A stretch of DNA of 44,177 nucleotides from an uncultured Cryomorphaceae bacterium (GTDB lineage: Bacteria > Bacteroidota > Bacteroidia > Flavobacteriales > UBA7430). The stretch is from contig CACDER010000005.1 of the NCBI GenBank assembly GCA_902551855.1, forward strand, positions 1 through 44,177, given 5' to 3'. This document shows positions 25,032 to 33,763 of the stretch, one piece after another; the stretch's first letter is position 1; each line of letters begins with the position of its first letter. The position numbers were made by a program, and so were the translations under genes. The notes beneath the pieces were generated by a model, which was not told the origin of the DNA, did not search any database, and saw only the letters and a list, made by a program, of their open reading frames with translations.

Positions 25032-27374
25032 ATGATTAATTCTAAAATGAGGGGTATTTTACTTTTTTACTGTTTGTTTTTCATTTCAGCTTATGCTCAG
25101 GAAGTTAAACCTCCTTATTTGGATAGTACTTTGTCTGTTGATAAAAGAATAGATGACTTAATGGGGAGAATGACTCTTTATGAAAAAGCTTGTCAAATGA
25201 ATCAATTTGTTGGACTAGAACACATGAAGAAAGCGGAAGAAGATTTGTCTCCTGAGGATATGAAAAAAAGTGATGCACAGGGGTTTTATAAGGGGGTATT
25301 TTCTTATGAGGTTGAACAAATGATTGTTAATGGACAAATTGGTTCTTTTCTTCATGTAGTTTCAGCAGAGGAAGCTAATTATTTACAAGAATTAGCATTT
25401 AAATCTAAATTAAAAATCCCACTACTTATTGGAATTGATGCAATACATGGAAATGCATTATATAAGGGAGCAACTGTTTATCCCTCTCCAATAACAATTG
25501 CTTCTTCATGGGATCAAACTAATTCATATAGTGTGGGTGTGCAAACTGCTTTTGAGATGAGAGCGACAGGGTCTCATTGGGCATTTACTCCAAATGTAGA
25601 TGTAATGAGAGATGCCAGATGGGGAAGGGTAGGCGAAACTTTTGGTGAAGACCCATATTTAGTTGCTCAAATGGGTAAGGCTATGATAAATGGATTTCAG
25701 CAAGATGATTTTACAGGAATAGATAAAGTTATAGCGTGTGCAAAGCACTTTATAGCTGGAAGTGAACCAATCAATGGATTGAATTTTTCTCCTATGGATA
25801 TTTCAGAAAGAACATTAAATGAAATTTATTTACCACCATACAAGAGTGCTGTTGATGCAGGTGTTTTTTCAATTATGGCAGCTCATAATGAAGTTAATGG
25901 AATACCATGCCATGCAAATAAAAAACTTTTGACTGATTTAATCAGAAATAAATGGGGTTTTAAAGGGTTTTATGTTAGCGACTGGTTAGATATTGAAAGG
26001 TTGGAAACTCTTCATAGAGTTGCTAGGAATTTCAAAGAAGCTATTTATATTGCTGTTGATGCAGGAATTGATATGCATATGCATGGTCCTAACTTTCCTG
26101 AATTATTAGTCGAATTAGTAGCTGAAGGAAAATTATCAGAAAATAGAGTAAATTATGCGTGTTCAAAAATATTAGAAGCAAAATTCAAGTTAGGGCTATT
26201 TGAAAATCGGTATGTAGATGAAAATAATATTTCAAAAAAAATATTTAATCAATCCCATACAAAAACAGCTTTAAAATTAGCAAGGGAAGGTATAGTTTTA
26301 TTAAAAAATAATGATATTCTCCCTCTAAGAAATCCTCAAAATAAAAAAAATAAAATATTAGTTACAGGTCCAAATTCAGATAATCAATCAATATTAGGTG
26401 ATTGGCATAGCCCTCAGCCCAAAGAAAATGTATATACTATATTCAAAGGTATTGAAAAAATCGCTACAGATATGGGATATATAGTTGATCATCATGATAG
26501 TAATCAAAACATAATGAATATTTCAGAAAATGATATCAATAAAACGATTGAAATTGCAAATAAATATGATATTGTAATTGTAGTAGTTGGAGATAATTCA
26601 ATGAGGTATAATTCGAAACAAAAAACAGCAGGAGAAAATAGAGCAAGGATGGAACTTAATTTAGCTGGAAATCAATTAAATTTAGTCAAGAAATTAAAAG
26701 AAACTGGTAAAAATGTTATTGTTGTTTATGTAAATGGAAGACCAATTTCAGAACCTTGGATTTCTGAAAATATAAATGCAATTATAGAAGCTTGGGAGCC
26801 AGGCAGTTTTGGTGGATTAGCAGTTGCTGAAATTATTTTTGGAAAGATAAACCCTAGTGGTAAACTACCCTTAACTATTGCAAGATCAGTAGGTCAATTA
26901 AAAATGTTTTATAATCATAAGAACTCTATGTATTATAAAGATTATACTATGAATACTAATAAATCACTATATTCTTTTGGGTTTGGTTTAAGTTATACAA
27001 AATTTCAAATTAGTGAACCAAAATTTAATAGTTTAAAATTCAAAAAAGGAATTTTAAGTGTTTCAGTTGACATCAAAAATATTGGTCAAATTTCTGGTGA
27101 TGAAATAGTTCAGCTATATATTTCTGATAAGTATAGTAGAATTACCCGACCTGTTATAGAACTTAAAGGTTTTAAAAGAGTTAATTTAAAACCAGGTGAA
27201 TTAAAAAAGGTTACATTTGATATAGATAAATCTGCATTTGCATATTATGATATAGAGATGAAAAAAGTTGTTGAAGCAGGTGAATTTAATATTCTAATAG
27301 GTAATTCATCAAGAGTTGAGGACTTAAAGAGTAAAAGCTTCATTATTGACGAAACATTTTATATAGGAGACTAA
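25032..27374 (+). CDS. bglX: Glycoside hydrolase family 3, beta-glucosidase-like (780 aa)
   Basis: It is a periplasmic or exported exo-acting beta-glycosidase. The signal peptide ends near AYAQE (about residue 23). The (beta/alpha)8 domain carries GIDAIHGN, DARWGRVGETFGEDP, the KHF pair (K238-H239) and the catalytic nucleophile Asp317 in GFYVSDW. The alpha/beta sandwich domain follows, with EAWEPGSFGGLA, and then a fibronectin-III-like C-terminus (IGQISGDEIVQLYISDKYSR). The domain order and length match BglX. GH3 members act on glucosides, xylosides and others, so the sugar is not certain. It is the first gene of a plus-strand unit with two sulfatases and FGE, 30 nt before the next gene. Confidence 0.93.
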   Translation: MINSKMRGILLFYCLFFISAYAQEVKPPYLDSTLSVDKRIDDLMGRMTLYEKACQMNQFVGLEHMKKAEEDLSPEDMKKSDAQGFYKGVFSYEVEQMIVNGQIGSFLHVVSAEEANYLQELAFKSKLKIPLLIGIDAIHGNALYKGATVYPSPITIASSWDQTNSYSVGVQTAFEMRATGSHWAFTPNVDVMRDARWGRVGETFGEDPYLVAQMGKAMINGFQQDDFTGIDKVIACAKHFIAGSEPINGLNFSPMDISERTLNEIYLPPYKSAVDAGVFSIMAAHNEVNGIPCHANKKLLTDLIRNKWGFKGFYVSDWLDIERLETLHRVARNFKEAIYIAVDAGIDMHMHGPNFPELLVELVAEGKLSENRVNYACSKILEAKFKLGLFENRYVDENNISKKIFNQSHTKTALKLAREGIVLLKNNDILPLRNPQNKKNKILVTGPNSDNQSILGDWHSPQPKENVYTIFKGIEKIATDMGYIVDHHDSNQNIMNISENDINKTIEIANKYDIVIVVVGDNSMRYNSKQKTAGENRARMELNLAGNQLNLVKKLKETGKNVIVVYVNGRPISEPWISENINAIIEAWEPGSFGGLAVAEIIFGKINPSGKLPLTIARSVGQLKMFYNHKNSMYYKDYTMNTNKSLYSFGFGLSYTKFQISEPKFNSLKFKKGILSVSVDIKNIGQISGDEIVQLYISDKYSRITRPVIELKGFKRVNLKPGELKKVTFDIDKSAFAYYDIEMKKVVEAGEFNILIGNSSRVEDLKSKSFIIDETFYIGD

Positions 27375-27403
27375 TCTAACTTTATTATTGAATCAAATTA
27401 CTA

Positions 27404-29023
27404 ATGTTTAACAAAAAAAATTATTTTCAATCAAAAACAAATCTATTTACACTATATTTCTATGTTTTTGAAAACATAGTAAATGTCCAATTATTTGTTG
27501 TATTGTTTTGTCTATTCAGTTGTTCTGAAAGTCAAAAAAATAATAAAATAGAACCTGAGTTAATTTCTCATACAAGAGAAAAAATGAATGTTTTATTTAT
27601 TATTGCAGATGACCTAAATTGTGATCTCGGCTCTTACGGAAATTCAGTTGTAAAAACCCCTAATATTGATCGTCTTGCTGAAATGGGAGTACTGTTTGAA
27701 AACGCTCATAATCAATATCCATTATGTGGTCCATCACGAGCCTCATTTATGACGGGCATGTATACCAATCAAACTAAGATAACCGAGAACAATATGAATC
27801 TTAGGAATTCCGTTCCTGATGTTATTACCTTGGGTCAACGTTTCAGACAACAAGGTTATCAATCCGTTCGAATTGGTAAAGTTTTTCACTATGACAACCC
27901 AAGTGCAATAGGAACATCAGGGAATGATGACATTTATTCTTGGGACCAAACCGTCAATCCATATGGTAGAGATAAAATTGAAGAGTATAAAATTAACACC
28001 CTAAAACCAAGAAGGTATGGTGGAACTTTAAGTTGGTTAGCTGCTGATGGTAAAGATGAAGAGCAAACAGATGGTATTGGAGCAAGTGAGGCTATCAAAA
28101 AGCTTGATGATTTTGCTATGAATAACACACCATTTTTTTTAACTGTAGGATTTTTTAGACCTCATACCCCATTTGTAGCTCCTAAAAAATATTTTGATCT
28201 TTATGATCGAGAAAAAATTGAAATTCCAAAAATCTCTAGTGACTATTTAGCAACTCTTCCAGAGCCTGCTGTACAATCAATTAGAGCAAAAAAAAATCAG
28301 CTAAATCTCGAAAAAGAACTTGCTCAAGAAATTAAAGAGGCGTATTATTCAACCATTTCATTTGTGGATGCTCAGGTTGGTAGACTTCTTGATCATCTTA
28401 AATCATCTGGATTAGACAAAAATACAATTATAGTGTTTACATCTGATCATGGCTATCATATGGGAGAACATGGTCACTGGCAAAAACAAACACTTTTTGA
28501 TAATGCAACCCGAATTCCATTAATAATTTCTTTTCCAAACATGAAAAATAAAGGAGGTATATCTAAGAGTCCAGTTGAATTAATTGATCTTTATCCTACC
28601 TTAATGGATTTGACTGGTATAAATATACCTGAACATGTTGTTGGAAAAAGTCTAGAACCATTAATGAAAAACTTGAAAGCTTCAGTTCGAGGAAGTGCAC
28701 TTACCAGATGGCGAAAAGGATATTCAATCAAAACTAAACGCTTCAGGCTCACAAAGTGGGGAAGTAATGGAGAGTTAGGTTATGAGCTCTACGACCATAA
28801 GAACGATAAGAAAGAGCTAATTAATCTTGCTAGAAACCAAGATTACAATGAAATAATGGATTCTTTAAAATTAGTAATCGAACAAAGAATTATTGAAGCC
28901 TCAATTAAACCTAAAGGTTTAGGCAGACAATTTGAAGATGCCAAACCCACCCCAAAAGCAAAAAATATTACTTTTGGGGACATCCACGCTGTAAATGGAG
29001 AAATATTGTATTTAAAGAAATAA
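27404..29023 (+). CDS. S1-family sulfatase, iduronate-2-sulfatase-like (539 aa)
   Basis: The sulfatase signature CGPSRASFMTG starts with Cys108, which must become formylglycine. The metal-binding start VLFIIADDLNCDLGSYGN and the downstream TSDHGYHMGEHGHWQK are typical. The layout YGN...VKTPNIDRLAEMGVLFENAH...IGKVFH resembles human iduronate-2-sulfatase and SulfAtlas subfamily S1_7, from memory. The N-terminus is long, with the hydrophobic run LFVVLFCLFSC ending in possible lipobox Cys40, but no ATG lies close before it; the signal is therefore unusual. Downstream activation by the FGE at 30537 is likely. It is 41 nt before the next sulfatase gene. Confidence 0.9.
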   Translation: MFNKKNYFQSKTNLFTLYFYVFENIVNVQLFVVLFCLFSCSESQKNNKIEPELISHTREKMNVLFIIADDLNCDLGSYGNSVVKTPNIDRLAEMGVLFENAHNQYPLCGPSRASFMTGMYTNQTKITENNMNLRNSVPDVITLGQRFRQQGYQSVRIGKVFHYDNPSAIGTSGNDDIYSWDQTVNPYGRDKIEEYKINTLKPRRYGGTLSWLAADGKDEEQTDGIGASEAIKKLDDFAMNNTPFFLTVGFFRPHTPFVAPKKYFDLYDREKIEIPKISSDYLATLPEPAVQSIRAKKNQLNLEKELAQEIKEAYYSTISFVDAQVGRLLDHLKSSGLDKNTIIVFTSDHGYHMGEHGHWQKQTLFDNATRIPLIISFPNMKNKGGISKSPVELIDLYPTLMDLTGINIPEHVVGKSLEPLMKNLKASVRGSALTRWRKGYSIKTKRFRLTKWGSNGELGYELYDHKNDKKELINLARNQDYNEIMDSLKLVIEQRIIEASIKPKGLGRQFEDAKPTPKAKNITFGDIHAVNGEILYLKK

Positions 29024-29063
29024 TGGATTCATTTTAAACATTAAAATTATAAAATTTGATATT

Positions 29064-30533
29064 ATGATATTACAAGAAGCATTAAACAAAATACCATTTA
29101 GCGTTAATAAAAAAGTATTTTTCCTAGTTGGGATTTTGTTACTTTTTTTTTCATGTAATTTTAATGATGTTTCTAAAGAAAAAAATTTTTATACATCCTC
29201 TCCTAATTTCATACTTATTTTAGCTGATGATCAGGGTTGGAACGGTACCTCAGTTAAAATGATGGATAACGAGCCTCGATCAAAAAGTGATTACTTTGAA
29301 ACACCAAACTTAGAGATTCTCGCTAAAAGAGGTATTCGGTTTTCTAATGCTTATGCAAGTGCTCCTGTTTGTGCTCCTTCAAGGTATAGTATTCAATTTG
29401 GAAAAACACCAGCTCGGCTATCATTGATTCGTGTTGGAATGAATACAGATCATATTGATCATGAAGGATTTATAAGTATACCTAAGGCGCTTAAAAAAAT
29501 AAATAGACAATATAAAGCAGCACATTTTGGAAAATGGGGAATGGGTAGTAATCCTGATGTTTTAGGTTATGATTTAAGCGATGGGACCACTAAAAATAAG
29601 GATGGGGGGCATATTAATAATAAAAGTCAATGGGAAAATACATTTAAAAAGGATCCGAAAAAAATTTTCTCTATAACTGACAGAGCAATAAATTTCATGA
29701 AATCTTGTAAAGCAGAAAAAACCCCTTTTTATCTTCAAATTTCTCATTATGCTGTTCATGCCAACATTGAATCCAAAGAAATAAGCTATTCTCGGTTAAA
29801 AGATAAGCCAAAGGGGGAACAACAAAAAAATCTAGGATTTGCTGCAATGACTTTTGATTTAGATGAAGGGCTTGGTATACTTTTAAATAATATAAAAGAA
29901 CTTGGCATCGAAGACAACACTTATATCATATACATGTCTGATAATGGTTCAGTGCCTAATATCCCTGCAGCCAGGAAGTATCAAAAAAGTTATAACTACC
30001 CTTTGAGTAGAGGTAAATGGGATGCACTAGAAGGAGGAGTTCGTGTTCCACTAATTATTTCTGGACCAGGAATTAAAAATGGTTCAGAGTCTTCCATACC
30101 TGTTTCTGGGAGTGACCTCTTACCTACTATATTAGAATTAGCTGGCAATAAAACAATCACATTGAATGAGATTGATGGAGGGAGTTTTGCGCCAATACTT
30201 TTGAATAAAAATAATGACCAAATTAAAAGAGCGGTTGATGGTATTTTCTTTCATGTTCCCTATAAAAATGGTATTGCTTTAAAAAGACCACATTCTGCAG
30301 TAAGAAAAGGAGATTATAAGCTAGTTAAATTTCAAGATGATAAATCAATCTTTTTGTATAATTTAGTAGAAGACAAAATGGAACAAATAAATTTAGCCCC
30401 TCAAAATCCAAAGAAAGCAAAAGAATTGGAAAAAATGTTAGATAATTATCTAATTGAGGTCCATGCCCCAAAATGGCAAGATGGAATTACTTGGAAAAAG
30501 ACACCTTTAAGTGAAATTAACTCAAACTACTAA
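29064..30533 (+). CDS. S1-family sulfatase, arylsulfatase-like lipoprotein (489 aa)
   Basis: The formylglycine site is VCAPSRYSIQFGK with Cys103. Other S1 features are NFILILADDQGWNG, YMSDNGSVPN and the LSRGKWDALEGGVRVPL loop typical of arylsulfatase-A-like members. The N-terminus has a hydrophobic segment ending LLLFFSC, with Cys31 as likely lipidation site, so the enzyme is probably membrane-anchored in the periplasm. Subfamily is not certain (S1_14/15/16 group seems closest). It ends 3 nt before the TTG start of the FGE gene, so enzyme and activator are cotranscribed. Substrate position on the sulfated glycan is unknown. Confidence 0.9.
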   Translation: MILQEALNKIPFSVNKKVFFLVGILLLFFSCNFNDVSKEKNFYTSSPNFILILADDQGWNGTSVKMMDNEPRSKSDYFETPNLEILAKRGIRFSNAYASAPVCAPSRYSIQFGKTPARLSLIRVGMNTDHIDHEGFISIPKALKKINRQYKAAHFGKWGMGSNPDVLGYDLSDGTTKNKDGGHINNKSQWENTFKKDPKKIFSITDRAINFMKSCKAEKTPFYLQISHYAVHANIESKEISYSRLKDKPKGEQQKNLGFAAMTFDLDEGLGILLNNIKELGIEDNTYIIYMSDNGSVPNIPAARKYQKSYNYPLSRGKWDALEGGVRVPLIISGPGIKNGSESSIPVSGSDLLPTILELAGNKTITLNEIDGGSFAPILLNKNNDQIKRAVDGIFFHVPYKNGIALKRPHSAVRKGDYKLVKFQDDKSIFLYNLVEDKMEQINLAPQNPKKAKELEKMLDNYLIEVHAPKWQDGITWKKTPLSEINSNY

Positions 30534-30536
30534 TTC

Positions 30537-31706
30537 TTGATAAGTAACAAAAAATATATATTGTTTGGGACTCTGATGTTTCTTCTAACTTCATGTAAGA
30601 TTAGAGATAAAAATTCAAATACAAATGAAGAAATCAAAAATAACAATTGCCAAAAGACATGCCTTGAAAATTCAAGAACAAAGAGTCTCCTTAAGGAAAT
30701 AGACCATACAAATGTTGTTAACAAAATAAATGATTCATTATATTGTTTAACCCCAGACTCCAATGAGAGTATGGCTTATATTCCAGGGGGTATATATAGT
30801 ATGGGTTCAAGTAACATAGACATGGCTCTAAAAAGGGAGCTCCCTCAACATCAAGTTAAAGTAAACGCCTTTTACATGGATATTCACGAGGTAACAAATT
30901 CTCAGTTTTCTGCTTTTGTCAGGGAAACTAATTATAAAACTGTTGCAGAGCGTCAAATTGATTGGGATATAATTAAAAAACAACTTCCAAAAAATACTCC
31001 CAAACCTAATTCTGATCTTCTACAACCCGGATCAATGGTATTTGTCTCGAGTAAAGATATCTATAATTTGATTGATATCTCTCAATGGTGGAGATGGATT
31101 AAAGGAGCTGATTGGCAGCATCCTTATGGTCCAGAAAGTAATATTAAGGGTAAAGGACAAGAACCTGTTGTTCATATTTGTTACCATGATGCTTTAGCAT
31201 ATGCAAAATGGTGTGGAAAGCGCTTACCTACTGAAGCAGAATGGGAGTGGGCAGCTAGAGGGGGGTTAAAAGATAAAGTTTATCCCTGGGGGAATTTATC
31301 TGTGGAAAAAGGAACCCCCAAATGTAATTATTGGACTGGAGTTTTCCCAACTAAAAATACTAAAGAAGATGGTTTTGAAGGGGTTGCACCAGTGATGCAA
31401 TATGAACCAAATGGCTATGGTCTTTATGATATGGCAGGGAATGTTTGGGAAATTTGTGAAGATTGGTATGATGAAAATTATTATTCATCTTTAAATCTAA
31501 CGGAAATTCAAGATAATCCAAAGGGACCAAAGACATGGAATTATCCCATGGAACCAATGGATCCAAAACGTGTTATTCGTGGAGGATCATTTTTATGTAA
31601 TGATAGTTATTGCTCAAGCTATAGGGTTTCAGCTAGAATGCCTTATTCTCAAGATACAGGTATGAGTCACACTGGATTCAGATGTGTAAAAGATGTCACT
31701 CCATAA
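30537..31706 (+). CDS. Formylglycine-generating enzyme (SUMF1-type), lipoprotein
   Basis: FGE oxidises the Cys of CxPSR to formylglycine in sulfatases, using copper and oxygen. The FGE-sulfatase fold is complete: AYIPGGIYSMGSS, ADWQHPYGPESN, WCGKRLPTEAEWEWAARGG, EPNGYGLYDMAGNVWE and VIRGGSFLCNDSYC. Both catalytic cysteines are kept (Cys354 and Cys359, equivalent to human Cys336/Cys341), which separates this enzyme from non-catalytic SUMF1 paralogues. The start is TTG, 3 nt after the previous stop, because it supplies a full lipoprotein signal (MISNKKYILFGTLMFLLTSC, Cys20); the first ATG would leave only five residues before the lipobox. Export means sulfatases would be activated outside the cytoplasm. 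Confidence 0.9.
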   Translation: MISNKKYILFGTLMFLLTSCKIRDKNSNTNEEIKNNNCQKTCLENSRTKSLLKEIDHTNVVNKINDSLYCLTPDSNESMAYIPGGIYSMGSSNIDMALKRELPQHQVKVNAFYMDIHEVTNSQFSAFVRETNYKTVAERQIDWDIIKKQLPKNTPKPNSDLLQPGSMVFVSSKDIYNLIDISQWWRWIKGADWQHPYGPESNIKGKGQEPVVHICYHDALAYAKWCGKRLPTEAEWEWAARGGLKDKVYPWGNLSVEKGTPKCNYWTGVFPTKNTKEDGFEGVAPVMQYEPNGYGLYDMAGNVWEICEDWYDENYYSSLNLTEIQDNPKGPKTWNYPMEPMDPKRVIRGGSFLCNDSYCSSYRVSARMPYSQDTGMSHTGFRCVKDVTP

Positions 31707-31810
31707 TTAACTTTATATTGTTATTCTCAATTTAATTATAAATACATATCACAATTATTGATTCCAATAAAATTTTGTTAAAGTGTTTATTACATTAAGT
31801 ATAAAAAGTC

Positions 31811-31840
31811 TTGTCTTACAATTTTAATTTACTATTTTTG
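31811..31840 (+). promoter_or_regulatory. Bacteroidetes-type promoter (TTG-N19-TATTTTTG)
   Basis: TTG at 31811-31813 and TATTTTTG at 31833-31840, spaced by 19 nt, fit the primary sigma factor consensus of Bacteroidetes. Transcription would begin near 31847, about 18 nt before the ATG at 31865. It therefore drives the barrel-lipoprotein-glycosidase operon and rules out a translation start at 31811. Confidence 0.7.
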
Positions 31841-31864
31841 CCATGTTTACACATCTTGTATGTT

Positions 31865-33760
31865 ATGAGGAGATCATTTTGGTTCATTCTTTTTATGTGG
31901 TGGGGGTCTTCTTTTTCTCAAGATACAATTATCCAGCAAAAACCTTTTAGCAGTAATATTTTGAGTTTTAAGAACCCTTCAACTTCAATAGCATTTTCAG
32001 GTTATTACAGGTTTTTGGGGTTTGTGCGAAATCAAAAAGAGACATTTCCAAATAACGCCGGCAAAACAGTAGCAATTAGCTCAGGAGACGCATTTAGAGA
32101 GCCTATGCTTTTATTCAAGTTAAATGGAAAAACGAAAGACAACATTACATTTGGCGCTGATTTAATGATCAATAGTTTATATAAAGGCCCTTCATCTATT
32201 TATACTCGAGCTTTGACCTTAGAGCTTGGACTTAATCTAACAACATCATTTGCTACGAAATATGGAACTTTTAATTTTAAATCAGGGGGCGTTTCATGGT
32301 ATAGACAAAGTCGACTCACTGTCTGGGGAAATAGATCCTTTAATAGGACCAGTATCTTTGAAAGAAGACCTCAAACTTTATTGAATAAATTACCTATTAA
32401 TCGTTATTCAAATTATTACAATAGTGGATTGGTAGATCAAGGAATTAGATATGGGAATCGAGCCTTTCAAGGTATTTTTCTTCAAGGATCTAAGCTTCCA
32501 TTAAATTTTTCTGTAAAAGGAGTTATTGGGAAAACTAATTTCAACCGATCTTTACTTGAAACTAGTGATAATTTCACAGGGTGCTTTCAACTTAAAAATA
32601 TGCTCAGTCCCAATTTAAAAGTTGCGTACAATTACCTTTCTTCATGGGCAGATACAGACTCTTTGAGTGATGATAAAAGAAACTATTTTATTCATTCTTT
32701 TGAATTGGTAAAGAAGTGGAATAAAATACAATTCGAAATGGAGATAGGACTAGGGAAGTATAGTGATCCTAATCAGAATTTGGGCTATGGAGAAGCTATC
32801 CTTTTAAATATTAAAACAGCAAAATCAACTAAAATCCCCTTAAATGTTCAGTTTTATAGAATTTCACCACAATTTGTAAACGTTACAGGAAACTTTTTAA
32901 ACACCTCAGTTCTCGAGGTCTTCCCAAATGTTGAAGGTATAGGAACTACAGTGAGAACACCTTTTCAAAGTCCAATTGTAGGGCTTGGAAGACCAGTAAA
33001 TAATAGGCAAGGTTTGTCTATTAATGCAGATGCTAGTCTTGGTAGGTTGAAACTAAACGGAGGTGTTGGAATATATGCTGAGATTGATACTTCATATGCT
33101 GCATTGTCTTATATCCACAATGTTAATAGCCAGACACTATCCAGGCTAAATATATTTGCACAAAACTGGGGACCTTATAATGCCCTAAATTCTACTTACA
33201 GAGGAGTCTTTGAAAATGTAAATATTAGTGATAGCACTGCAAGTGGATTTGCAAATTTTAAAAAGTTTTACAACACTATTGAATTCCAAGCTAAATACAA
33301 TAATAAGATTTTTGGAAAGAACTACTATATATTTTCTCTAACACGACTTAATTCTTGTCAAAAAAATTTAAAGACTCTTCCACAGGTTAGTAGCCAAGCG
33401 CTTATTAGTCAACTTAGCGAAGAAATAGATTTTAGTATTGAATTGACAAAGAAATCAACATTTGTTTTAAGTTATGGTGTAGAAAAAATATTAGGTAATA
33501 ATTCTACAGATATAGGGGACAGCCCAGAACCTTCTGCAACAAGTGCTTTCTTTGAGAGGTTGGGTCTTAAAAAGCTTTTCAGATATACGAATGCAAGAAA
33601 TCAAAAAAACACACTTTTTGGCTTTGGTTTTGATTACATGATAGGTCCAAATGCAATGATTTTTTTTCGTCACAACCGGTACAGATATTTTGACCCCAAT
33701 TTTATAGAAAATTATTTAAAAGGCTGGGAAACAATGCTTGAATTAAAAATAAAATTTTAA
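31865..33760 (+). CDS. Outer-membrane porin-like beta-barrel (631 aa)
   Basis: The start at 31865 gives a signal peptide MRRSFWFILFMWWGSSFSQ and follows a promoter ending at 31840; an upstream TTG at 31811 lies inside that promoter. The mature protein is a long run of amphipathic beta-strands beginning SIAFSGYYRFLGFVRNQKET and closing in MLELKIKF with terminal Phe. There is no plug domain or TonB box, so it is a porin rather than a TonB-dependent receptor. The ligand is unknown. A second barrel gene starts 3 nt downstream and lipoproteins follow, suggesting a dedicated outer-membrane complex for the glycan of this locus. Confidence 0.8.
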   Translation: MRRSFWFILFMWWGSSFSQDTIIQQKPFSSNILSFKNPSTSIAFSGYYRFLGFVRNQKETFPNNAGKTVAISSGDAFREPMLLFKLNGKTKDNITFGADLMINSLYKGPSSIYTRALTLELGLNLTTSFATKYGTFNFKSGGVSWYRQSRLTVWGNRSFNRTSIFERRPQTLLNKLPINRYSNYYNSGLVDQGIRYGNRAFQGIFLQGSKLPLNFSVKGVIGKTNFNRSLLETSDNFTGCFQLKNMLSPNLKVAYNYLSSWADTDSLSDDKRNYFIHSFELVKKWNKIQFEMEIGLGKYSDPNQNLGYGEAILLNIKTAKSTKIPLNVQFYRISPQFVNVTGNFLNTSVLEVFPNVEGIGTTVRTPFQSPIVGLGRPVNNRQGLSINADASLGRLKLNGGVGIYAEIDTSYAALSYIHNVNSQTLSRLNIFAQNWGPYNALNSTYRGVFENVNISDSTASGFANFKKFYNTIEFQAKYNNKIFGKNYYIFSLTRLNSCQKNLKTLPQVSSQALISQLSEEIDFSIELTKKSTFVLSYGVEKILGNNSTDIGDSPEPSATSAFFERLGLKKLFRYTNARNQKNTLFGFGFDYMIGPNAMIFFRHNRYRYFDPNFIENYLKGWETMLELKIKF

Positions 33761-33763
33761 CCT

